From: Pontimonas sp964350865 | Lineage (GTDB): Bacteria; Actinomycetota; Actinomycetes; Actinomycetales; Microbacteriaceae | Direction: 5' to 3' | Assembly: GCA_964350865.1 (NCBI GenBank) | Contig: CAYGLJ010000044.1 | Span: 1-7,319 of the forward strand | DNA length: 7,319 bases | The notes under the pieces: model-generated | What the model saw: the letters and a program-made list of their open reading frames with translations, nothing else | Databases searched by the model: none | Told to the model about the DNA's origin: nothing | Part shown: piece by piece, positions 1 through 5,328 of the stretch | Layout: each line of letters starts with the position of its first letter | Position numbering within the stretch: position 1 is the first letter of the stretch | Made by a program: the position numbers and the translations under genes

Positions 1-35
1 GTGACGTTCTCTAGTCGAATAAGCGGCTCGCTCAT
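1..35 (-). CDS. Osmoprotectant ABC transporter ATP-binding protein, N-terminal fragment
   Basis: Only the first 11 codons are in the window, reading MSEPLIRLENV before the left edge. This matches the usual opening of an ABC ATPase, where a short beta strand ending in LENV precedes the Walker A region; the Walker motifs themselves lie outside the window. The start ATG overlaps the permease stop in an ATGA (35 down to 32), so the two genes are probably translationally coupled. A purine-rich AAGGGAA lies about 5 bases upstream. By position, third after binding protein and permease, it should be the ProV/OpuCA-type ATPase that powers the importer. The identity rests on context plus a short N-terminus, so an exact assignment is not possible. 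Confidence 0.7.
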   Translation of the reverse strand, partial: MSEPLIRLENV

Positions 36-688
36 CGGATTCCCTTCGATATGGTGGCGCGCTTGAGCGCCTGCAAAATGAGATCAATGACAAGAGCCAG
101 CAACAGACACAGGATGGTTCCGGTCCAAATCGACTCGAGAGAGTTAGGTAGTGGTAGGCGGGCAAGACCGCTCTTGATGAAGTCGCCAAGTCCACCGCCA
201 GCAACCAATGTCGCGATGGCAGCGATACCGACAATCAACATGGATGACACCCGAATACCAGCCAGGATGACGGGCCACGCTAGTGGCAACTGAACGGTAA
301 CCAGAACTTGCCGTGGAGTCAGACCCATTCCTTTCGCTGACTCCAGGACGCTCTGGTCAATCCCATCCAGTCCGGTGATCGTATTGCGCAAAATGGGCAG
401 CAATGAATACAAAAACAACGCAATAAACGAAGGTGCAAATCCGAGCCCAACCAGGGGAATAAATATGGTGAACAGCGCCAGAGAGGGCAGCGTGAGAAAA
501 ACCGACGTGACGGCGAGGGATAGCTCCCGAGCCAGGACATTTCTCCGAGTCGCAATTCCCAGACTGATCGAGAAGATGCTCGCGAGGCCGAGCACGGTCA
601 CCACATAGACGGTGTGCTCTCCGAGGGCAACCTGTATTTGGTCACCTCGTGTGGACACAAAGGTCCACCAGCGTTCCAAGAAATCCAT
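32..688 (-). CDS. Glycine betaine/choline-type ABC transporter permease (OpuCB/ProW-like)
   Basis: This 218-residue inner-membrane protein forms the translocation path of an osmoprotectant importer. Five or six hydrophobic segments are visible, roughly at residues 25-45, 57-76, 80-100, 140-163 and 188-208. The TLPSLALF stretch (66-73) is typical of the OpuCB/OpuCD/ProW permeases. Residues 116-139, with ESAKGMGLTPRQ and a downstream LPLAWP, form the cytoplasmic EAA loop that docks on the ATPase, and GGGLGDFI (164-171) is also usual for this family. The length fits the short OpuCB/OpuCD permeases better than the longer E. coli ProW. The start is well supported by AGGAGG seven bases upstream. 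It lies 60 bases after the binding protein and overlaps the ATPase by four bases, so it is the middle gene of the operon. Substrate cannot be read from the permease. Confidence 0.93.
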   Translation of the reverse strand: MDFLERWWTFVSTRGDQIQVALGEHTVYVVTVLGLASIFSISLGIATRRNVLARELSLAVTSVFLTLPSLALFTIFIPLVGLGFAPSFIALFLYSLLPILRNTITGLDGIDQSVLESAKGMGLTPRQVLVTVQLPLAWPVILAGIRVSSMLIVGIAAIATLVAGGGLGDFIKSGLARLPLPNSLESIWTGTILCLLLALVIDLILQALKRATISKGIR

Positions 689-695
689 CGCGAAT

Positions 696-701
696 CCTCC
701 T
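696..701 (-). promoter_or_regulatory. Strong ribosome binding site of the permease
   Basis: A perfect AGGAGG sits seven bases before the permease ATG. It lies just after the 711-737 palindrome, so the permease can be translated independently of the upstream binding-protein gene. Confidence 0.8.
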
Positions 702-710
702 GACCGACGA

Positions 711-737
711 GTGACCGGGGGCTAAGCCCCCGGTCAC
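711..737 (-). repeat. Perfect intra-operon palindrome (RNA stem-loop)
   Basis: Two 13-base arms, GTGACCGGGGGCT and its exact reverse complement, flank a single A. In RNA this would fold to a very GC-rich stem of about 11-12 pairs. It starts 11 bases after the TAG stop of the binding-protein gene and ends 9 bases before the permease ribosome binding site. No U-run follows on either strand, so it is not a classic intrinsic terminator. By analogy with other ABC importer operons, such a stem can protect the upstream binding-protein message from 3' exonucleases or cause partial termination, giving more binding protein than permease. The structure is seen directly; the role is inferred. Confidence 0.8.
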
Positions 738-748
738 TGCGCATCGAT

Positions 749-1714
749 CTAGCCGGAGATGAGACCTTCCTCGACGAGGTATGCCCTCGCGACGTCGGCC
801 GGGTCTTGTCCCTCTGCAGAGACAAGAGCATTGAGCCCTGCCATGCGCACCTCATCGAGGGGAGCAAGGATGTCGTTGATGATGCCATCAAACGCCTCAG
901 GGGCTTCGTTGTACTTCTCTTCACGGATCGTTCCCGACACGTTGTACAGAATGTTGACGCCTGGATCCTCCACAAGGGTCAGGTTCAGGGCGGGAATACG
1001 TCCATCTGTCGTGAACACCTCACCGAAGTCGCAGTTGTTGGCTGCTGTCTCGGTGTAGATAATTCCGGTGTCGAGGATGAGCTGCTGGTCGACCGGCAAC
1101 TTAATTCCTGTGGCAGTCTCCGTCAGGATCAAACCATCAGGCCTCGAGGGGAACTCGGACTCCATACACACGGTGGCGTCAGGGTTGTCCTGCACGTACT
1201 CCATCATGGTCTGGAGAGAGAACGGTCCTCCGTTTGCGTCGGTCACCTCAGGCGAAGACGCAAAACCGTAGGTGTTATTGAAGGGGGACCGACCCACCCA
1301 CACAATTCCATTCTGTTCCAGGTCGAGTTCACGAACTCCCGCAGTCAACTCTTCCGAGTCAAAGCTGGGGTCTTCCTGACCCAAGTGAACGGTCCATCCG
1401 GTCCCGTTGTATTCCATATAGATGTCAATATCACCGGATTCCAGTGCTGCGCGGGCGATATTCGTACCACCCAAGTCAACTTTGTTGTCGACAGTTGCGC
1501 CTGCTTCCTCAAAAGCAGCGACCATCATTTCACCGAGAATCAGTTGTTCGTCAAAGTCCTTAGACCCGACACTGACCTCAACTCCTGACAGGTCATATTC
1601 ACTGAGCGTTCCGGAGCCAGCGGATGATCCTCCGCCGTCAGCGGCACATCCGGCGACAGCGAATAGTGCTGAAGCGCCCACAAGGGCCATCACATTTCTT
1701 AGCGATTTCTTCAT
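749..1714 (-). CDS. Osmoprotectant ABC transporter substrate-binding lipoprotein (OpuCC/ProX-like)
   Basis: The 321-residue protein is an extracytoplasmic receptor that should capture glycine betaine, choline, carnitine or a related solute and deliver it to the permease. It begins with a lipoprotein signal: MKKSLRN, a hydrophobic core, and the lipobox VAGC with the lipidated Cys at 23, followed by a Gly/Ser linker. The OpuAC-type domain fills the rest. VGSKDFDEQLILGEM (49-63), LGGTNIARAALESGDIDIY (81-99) and the nearby MEYNGTGW (100-107) are hallmarks of the quaternary-amine-binding family. Two further cysteines, 183 and 228, could form a disulfide. The mature part is very acidic (my count is 54 Asp/Glu against 12 Lys/Arg). 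It is the first gene of the operon. AGGAGG lies 12 bases upstream of the ATG, a long spacing, and no in-frame alternative start exists upstream. The exact ligand is not decided. Confidence 0.94.
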   Translation of the reverse strand: MKKSLRNVMALVGASALFAVAGCAADGGGSSAGSGTLSEYDLSGVEVSVGSKDFDEQLILGEMMVAAFEEAGATVDNKVDLGGTNIARAALESGDIDIYMEYNGTGWTVHLGQEDPSFDSEELTAGVRELDLEQNGIVWVGRSPFNNTYGFASSPEVTDANGGPFSLQTMMEYVQDNPDATVCMESEFPSRPDGLILTETATGIKLPVDQQLILDTGIIYTETAANNCDFGEVFTTDGRIPALNLTLVEDPGVNILYNVSGTIREEKYNEAPEAFDGIINDILAPLDEVRMAGLNALVSAEGQDPADVARAYLVEEGLISG

Positions 1715-1726
1715 TAGTTCGGCATT

Positions 1727-1732
1727 CCTCCT
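1727..1732 (-). promoter_or_regulatory. Ribosome binding site of the binding-protein gene, with unusual spacing
   Basis: AGGAGG lies 12 bases upstream of the lipoprotein ATG, longer than the usual 5-9. Just after it is a three-codon frame, ATG CCG AAC TAA (1725 down to 1714), whose stop overlaps the real start as TAATG. The mini-frame ATG is only one base from AGGAGG, so it is probably not used efficiently. Confidence 0.6.
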
Positions 1733-1783
1733 CTAGTTTCGATATTTCCACCGTACGGAAGCCCGTCACCGATGGCTAACCGA

Positions 1784-1800
1784 GTTGTCCATATATCAAC
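1784..1800. promoter_or_regulatory. Candidate operator between the operon and the IclR-type gene
   Basis: GTTG and CAAC form 4-base inverted arms around a 9-base AT-rich centre. The site covers the regulator -35 and the suggested operon -10. Its place suits an autoregulating IclR-type repressor or activator, but the arms are short and the call is tentative. Confidence 0.2.
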
Positions 1801-1813
1801 TTGGCCGTAGCCT
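1785..1813 (+). promoter_or_regulatory. Leaderless promoter of the IclR-family gene
   Basis: TTGTCC (1785-1790; 4 of 6 match to TTGACA), a 17-base spacer and TAGCCT (1808-1813; TANNNT) are followed by six bases and then the ATG. Transcription would begin at or next to the A of the start codon. No ribosome binding site is present, which fits a leaderless message. The TAG inside the -10 box is also the in-frame stop that fixes 1820 as the most upstream start. Confidence 0.5.
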
Positions 1814-1819
1814 GGTCAG
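1790..1819 (-). promoter_or_regulatory. Candidate promoter of the osmoprotectant operon
   Basis: On the minus strand CTGACC (1819-1814) is followed after 18 bases by TATATG (1795-1790), each a 4 of 6 match to the sigma-70 consensus. If used, the leader would be about 70 bases. The element lies back to back with the regulator promoter, so a protein bound here could affect both genes. A better -35 (TTGATA, 1799-1794) has no good partner. This is a weak call. Confidence 0.25.
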
Positions 1820-2656
1820 ATGCCCACTCACACGTCAGGACTCGCGCGAGACCTCCAAGTTCTGGAGCTGTTGGGAACGCGCGGAGCGTGGGAGGAGGGT
1901 GGATACGGTGTCCAACAGATTGCTCATCTGCTCGAGCGGGACAAAGGCCAGGTCTCCCGGGTGTGCCAGACCTTGTTGCGATCTGGCTTGCTCAACCGAG
2001 ACAGAACAACCAAGAGGTATACCCTCGGCCACCACCTCTATGCGCTAGCAATGAGAACGCAAGAAGCCCACTTGGCTCTGCTGGCGCGCCCCACCCTGCT
2101 CGACTTGATGGCGCGAGCAGAGGAATCCGCTCACCTCACAGTGTTGCGTGGCGGAGCAATCATGACGGTACACACGGAGCTTGCCCAACATCCGGAGAGG
2201 GACGACAGCTTCGATGGGGTCTCTATTCCCGCGCTGAAGACGGCGTCCGGCAGAGCAATTCTCGCAACATTTAGCGACGAAGAGCTCTCCGCGTGGTGGG
2301 AAGAGCACGGTGAAGCACGCGAAGTCCCGGACGCTTTGCAAGCGGAGCGTCCCATTGAGCCACCTCGTCTTCGACGGTTGCGTGAAAAGCCCGGCACAAT
2401 CAGGAGTTTCGAGGCACTGAGGCGAACCATCAAAACAACCCGGCGTAGGGGATACGCCATCTCTGACGGTGAGCTCACGCCCACCATCGTCGACGCGGCA
2501 GCACCCTTGAGAAACGCGTACGGTGTTGTACTCGGTGCGATTGCCGTGGGCGCGAGAAAGAATCGCCTGAAAGATAGATACCACGCGCTCGGCGCGTTGG
2601 TAGGGGAGTCGGCAGAGGCCTTGTCGTGGGAGCTTGGCTGGCGCCCTCAGTCCTAG
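1820..2656 (+). CDS. IclR-family transcriptional regulator
   Basis: This is a 278-residue DNA-binding regulator. Residues 31-61 form the winged helix-turn-helix, with the recognition region around KGQVSRVCQTLLRSGLL, followed by the wing TTKRYTLG (63-70). The ligand-binding domain follows: TVLRGGAIMTVHTE (107-120), the typical small-residue stretch TASGRAILA (141-149), and the C-terminal core RRRGYAISDGEL (208-219) through AAAPLRNAYGVVLGAIAVG (226-244). The length is slightly above the usual 250-265, with an Arg/Pro-rich stretch near 166-195. It is divergent from the osmoprotectant operon across 105 bases, so control of that operon, itself, or the membrane gene nine bases downstream is likely. 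Whether it activates or represses, and its ligand, cannot be told. Confidence 0.93.
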   Translation: MPTHTSGLARDLQVLELLGTRGAWEEGGYGVQQIAHLLERDKGQVSRVCQTLLRSGLLNRDRTTKRYTLGHHLYALAMRTQEAHLALLARPTLLDLMARAEESAHLTVLRGGAIMTVHTELAQHPERDDSFDGVSIPALKTASGRAILATFSDEELSAWWEEHGEAREVPDALQAERPIEPPRLRRLREKPGTIRSFEALRRTIKTTRRRGYAISDGELTPTIVDAAAPLRNAYGVVLGAIAVGARKNRLKDRYHALGALVGESAEALSWELGWRPQS

Positions 2657-2665
2657 ACTCAGGGC
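2643..2665. promoter_or_regulatory. Inverted repeat around the -10 box of the membrane-protein gene
   Basis: Arms GCCCTCAGTC (2643-2652) and GACTCAGGGC (2656-2665) are reverse complements except for one C-C mismatch, with loop CTA. The element carries the stop codon of the IclR-type gene and the -10-like TAGACT (2654-2659), and it ends on the base before the next ATG. The six bases between TAGACT and ATG repeat the spacing seen at 1808-1820. It could be an operator or an RNA hairpin at the gene junction. Confidence 0.5.
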
Positions 2666-3664
2666 ATGGAATCACCGCATCGTGCAGTGCTCGCTCCTCT
2701 GGTTGGTTTGATCGTCGGCTGGGTGTTTTTCATGTTTGGTGCCTGGTCAAACCTCTTCGTTCAGCCGGAGTATGACGCTCGGGGAATGTGGCTTAACGAC
2801 GGGCCCATCGTCAAGCCCTCGACCTTTCTTTACCTAGCTGGGATTACTGCCTTCTCCCTTGCGTCCCTCCACGGACTCAGGCTCTCCGCAGCACACAAAG
2901 CTACCCAAGACACCCCCGATGGGCTAAGTGTTGCGGCCTACCGACTGGGAAACCTCAGTGTGATTATCGCTCTCGCGGGGGGAGCAATCTTCGCGCTAGC
3001 AAACTTCTTTGGGGCGTTTGGCGGCGCTACCGCCGAGGGAAACCTCACCGAGAGGCTTCTCGGCGTCTATCTGCCAATTGTGTTAGCCACAGCGCTCGTT
3101 GTCACGACCCTCCTTTTCGCGTTTGTTGTGAGAAAAGACAAGGTCGACGCCGGTTCTGCGGAAGACAAGGGCCTTGATGCGCGCCAAAAGGCTTTAGCCC
3201 TCGGGTATGCGATTCCCATCATTGCTGCCGCTGTTGCGGTCATTTTTGGTCTTGTTGTCTATGACATCACCGGGACGTCCCTCGAAGCCTGGGTCTGGGT
3301 CATCATTCAGGTGATTATCGCCGCCGGAATCATCCTCGGAACCCGATATGCACGGTTGGCCAAGGCCGAGAAACCGGCCCCTCCCAAACCGAGGACGGCA
3401 TGGGCTAGTGGTGCGTGGAATCTCAACTTCGTTCTGTCGATTGTGTTCGGGGCGGTCGTGTCGGTGATGGCATTCACCTTCGGAATTGGTTCTTTTGAGG
3501 AGCTCCGAGATTACAAGTTCGACTATGTCGGTTGGGAAATCGAGCCATTCACGATGTCCTGGTTTATCGGGGACTTCGCTCCAGCGTTGGTTCTCATTCT
3601 CTTGGCAACCATTGGTTTGTATGCCACCATCACCGAGAGGCACAGGACAGAGACCAAAACTTAG
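2666..3664 (+). CDS. Uncharacterised integral membrane protein with eight predicted helices
   Basis: I do not recognise the family. The 332-residue protein has hydrophobic segments at about 8-28, 52-71, 96-119, 132-154, 179-199, 208-228, 251-274 and 301-322, with no signal peptide, catalytic motif or nucleotide-binding motif. The halves look like repeats of a four-helix unit. GLRLSAAHKA (70-79) resembles GTRYARLAKA (225-234), both at the end of the second helix of a unit. NL plus a later GA (96-97, 106-107) matches the same pattern at 252-253 and 262-263. G-x-x-x-P opens the fourth helix in both (133-137, 302-306). A charged loop (156-177) joins the halves. It may be co-transcribed with the IclR-type gene, or started from its own TAGACT box. 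No ribosome binding site is evident. Its stop overlaps that of the converging DMT gene. Confidence 0.85.
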   Translation: MESPHRAVLAPLVGLIVGWVFFMFGAWSNLFVQPEYDARGMWLNDGPIVKPSTFLYLAGITAFSLASLHGLRLSAAHKATQDTPDGLSVAAYRLGNLSVIIALAGGAIFALANFFGAFGGATAEGNLTERLLGVYLPIVLATALVVTTLLFAFVVRKDKVDAGSAEDKGLDARQKALALGYAIPIIAAAVAVIFGLVVYDITGTSLEAWVWVIIQVIIAAGIILGTRYARLAKAEKPAPPKPRTAWASGAWNLNFVLSIVFGAVVSVMAFTFGIGSFEELRDYKFDYVGWEIEPFTMSWFIGDFAPALVLILLATIGLYATITERHRTETKT

Positions 3665-3690
3665 AGAGTTTCGGGGATCTCTTGGTCTTT
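3649..3690 (+). terminator. Candidate hairpin over the convergent stop codons
   Basis: An outer stem, AGACCA (3651-3656) with TGGTCT (3683-3688), extendable by a G-T and an A-T pair, encloses an inner stem AGAGA (3663-3667) with TCTCT (3678-3682). Six unpaired bases lie on the left side and a 10-base loop closes it. On the plus strand only TTT follows, and no U-run follows on the minus strand. It straddles both stop codons and is the only terminator-like structure at this junction. Confidence 0.3.
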
Positions 3691-4581
3691 CCGCAGTTTT
3701 CGACGCACGAAAGCTTGCCGTCTTCTGCTCGCCAAATAGCTTCCGGCTACCACAAGCGGTAGTCCGACAAATACACCCGTGGTGAGCTGCTCTCCCAGGA
3801 AGACAACCCCCAAGACCACCGCAACGGCAAGGTTCACATAGGTAATCAAGCTTGCCCGGGCGGGACCGATCTCTCGGATGACAGCGAAGAAAATGACGAA
3901 CGCTAATGCTGAGCACACCGCTCCCAAGATGATTACCGACGCCCACGCCTCCAGGCTCGGAGCTCCCGCAATATCCTCTGGCAGGCTCACCGCGGCGAAA
4001 GGTGCATAAATCGCACTCACCATCGTGAGCGATACCGCAATGACCCCCAAAGTTGGGACCTCCGTGGGCATTCGATTGGCAATGATGGGTGCGATGGCGT
4101 AGCCCACTGCTGCGGCCAACATCATCAGAACAGGGGTGAGAACCAAGTCCCCCGAGAAAACATCAATTCCTACCAGAGACACCACGCCCGCAAAGCCCAA
4201 GACCAGTCCCAATACAGTGAGCGGGTGCCAGGCGGATTTGTCTCCAAGAAGGCCTACAAGGAACGCAGCGATAAAGGGCACAGTGGTGATCAAGAGACCC
4301 GCCAGGCTTGAGCTGATGGTGCGTTCAGCCTCAGTGATGAGGAACCAAGGACCCACCATCTCGAGGACAGCGAAGGCCAAAACCGCGGGCCACGCTTTCA
4401 AGGTCGGACGAATCATCCCGCGACTAATCGCGATAGGCATCAAAATCAGGGCGCCCAAGAGGACCCTGAGAAAAACAATGCTCGGGGTTTGGAAGTGGTC
4501 GATAGCGATTGCAATGAAGAAATATGGCGTGCCCCAAATGGTTCCCACAGAAAGGAAAAGAAGCAGAGCTTTACGAGGCAC
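3661..4581 (-). CDS. EamA/DMT-family metabolite transporter
   Basis: This inner-membrane protein of the drug/metabolite superfamily is likely an exporter of amino acids or other small metabolites. Ten hydrophobic helices form two EamA repeats; the first opens with LSVGTIWGTPYFF, and the second ends with LGEQLTTGVFVGLPLVVAGSYL. The C-terminus is strongly basic (RRRQAF, RRKLRK), as expected on the cytoplasmic side. An ATG at 4632 would give 323 residues, but I prefer the GTG at 4581 (306 residues). It places the first helix at the usual distance from the N-terminus, and TACGCT (4593-4588) precedes it by exactly six bases, as in other leaderless genes here. No ribosome binding site is seen for either start. 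The substrate is not predictable. Confidence 0.9.
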   Translation of the reverse strand: MPRKALLLFLSVGTIWGTPYFFIAIAIDHFQTPSIVFLRVLLGALILMPIAISRGMIRPTLKAWPAVLAFAVLEMVGPWFLITEAERTISSSLAGLLITTVPFIAAFLVGLLGDKSAWHPLTVLGLVLGFAGVVSLVGIDVFSGDLVLTPVLMMLAAAVGYAIAPIIANRMPTEVPTLGVIAVSLTMVSAIYAPFAAVSLPEDIAGAPSLEAWASVIILGAVCSALAFVIFFAVIREIGPARASLITYVNLAVAVVLGVVFLGEQLTTGVFVGLPLVVAGSYLASRRRQAFVRRKLRKDQEIPETL

Positions 4582-4587
4582 CAGGTC

Positions 4588-4593
4588 AGCGTA
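4588..4593 (-). promoter_or_regulatory. Candidate leaderless -10 box of the DMT gene
   Basis: TACGCT (TANNNT) is followed by six bases and a GTG start at 4581. No convincing -35 lies upstream. It is the basis for choosing the shorter protein. Confidence 0.4.
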
Positions 4594-4661
4594 GTAGAGA
4601 AATGCAGCGATGGCGCGACGCCCCAAAAGCAACCCCTCGAATCGCCAGTCCCCGCATATTT

Positions 4662-4682
4662 GCAGGCCTAGACTGTGCCTGC
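4662..4682 (+). promoter_or_regulatory. Inverted repeat around the -10 box of the LysE-type exporter gene
   Basis: Perfect 6-base arms GCAGGC and GCCTGC are separated by nine bases that hold the -10-like TAGACT (4669-4674). Transcription would start near 4681, leaving a leader of about 18 bases. The arrangement resembles an operator lying on the promoter. The octamer CCTAGACT also occurs in the inverted repeat before the membrane gene at 2666. No regulator gene is adjacent. Confidence 0.4.
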
Positions 4683-4685
4683 TAG

Positions 4686-4693
4686 AGAAAGGA
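4686..4693 (+). promoter_or_regulatory. Ribosome binding site that decides the exporter start
   Basis: AGAAAGGA can pair with eight consecutive bases of a standard 16S rRNA 3' end. It runs into the ATG at 4693 and leaves no space for it, and the GTG at 4675 lies upstream of it. The GTG at 4699, five bases after it, is therefore preferred. Confidence 0.5.
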
Positions 4694-4698
4694 TGCCG

Positions 4699-5328
4699 GT
4701 GATCGATACCAGCGTTCTCTTGCCCTTTATCCTGTCTTCTTTGGTCATCATCCTGTCCCCCGGTGCCGACACTTTTCTGCTCCTACGCTTTGCCATTCGA
4801 GGTGGGCCCTCAGCGGGATTTGCCGCGATGGCTGGCATCCTTGCGGGATTGTCCCTGGTGTCTCTGCTGCTCATTTCAGGAATGGGGCTCCTTATCTCTC
4901 AGGTTCCCTTCGCGTTGGGGGTGGTGAATGTCCTGGGAATTGCAGTGCTCCTTGTGCTGGCTGGCATCAGCGCCAGAGCGGGACTGCGGACACTTCGCGT
5001 CCCTGTCGATAGCTCCTCGGCGGTGCCTCAGGGCACAGACAAACCCTTCCGGATGTCCTTGATTACCAACGTCACAAACCCGAAGGTCCTTATCTTCTAT
5101 TTGGCTTTCTTTCCACAGTTCTTGGGACAAGCAGAAAGTGCCGTACTCCAGCTCACACTGTTGAGCGTGGCGTTCCTCGTCGTCACCATCATCTGGCTAG
5201 TCCCGCTGGTCTATGCCGCCAGCGCAGCCCGCAACTTTTTCCTTCGCCCTCGCGTCGCAGTTGCGATGGAGTTCACAGTCGCGGGAGTCTTCCTTCTGCT
5301 GGCGATTCTGCTAGCGATCAACCTTTAG
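4699..5328 (+). CDS. LysE/RhtB-family amino acid exporter
   Basis: This 209-residue inner-membrane protein probably exports an amino acid or derivative. It shows the family signature in order: LSPGADTFLLLRFAIRGG (19-36, with the conserved SPG-D), a second hydrophobic pair at about 40-90, the loop motif TNVTNPKV (123-130) followed by FFPQF (137-141), and C-terminal helices at about 150-175 and 190-207. The length is normal (200-215). Possible starts are GTG 4675, ATG 4693 and GTG 4699; the last has a well-placed ribosome binding site. It is divergent from the DMT transporter, which may serve a related export function, and its TAG stop overlaps the TAA of the converging NTF2-like gene. Family assignment is firm; the substrate is unknown. 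Confidence 0.92.
   Translation: MIDTSVLLPFILSSLVIILSPGADTFLLLRFAIRGGPSAGFAAMAGILAGLSLVSLLLISGMGLLISQVPFALGVVNVLGIAVLLVLAGISARAGLRTLRVPVDSSSAVPQGTDKPFRMSLITNVTNPKVLIFYLAFFPQFLGQAESAVLQLTLLSVAFLVVTIIWLVPLVYAASAARNFFLRPRVAVAMEFTVAGVFLLLAILLAINL

Noticed and set aside
711..737. Palindrome as a Rho-independent terminator
   Set aside because: No U-run follows the stem on either strand, and an ABC permease with its own strong ribosome site follows immediately.
806..1588. Long plus-strand frame of 260 codons
   Set aside because: It is antisense to the binding-protein gene, has no family resemblance, and has a composition typical of a shadow frame.
1751..1758. CCGTACGG alone as an operator
   Set aside because: An isolated 8-base palindrome is common by chance; it is kept only as part of the longer motif shared with 5749-5764.
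2045..2584. Minus-strand frame of 179 codons inside the IclR-type gene
   Set aside because: Shadow of a clearly recognised regulator; no ribosome site or motif.
3194..3946. Minus-strand frame of 250 codons across the convergent junction
   Set aside because: It overlaps the ends of two well-supported membrane genes, is rich in Arg, Cys and Gly, and has no motif.
4582..4632. N-terminal extension of the DMT transporter to an ATG at 4632
   Set aside because: The added 17 residues are unusual before the first EamA helix, while GTG 4581 has a leaderless box at the expected distance.
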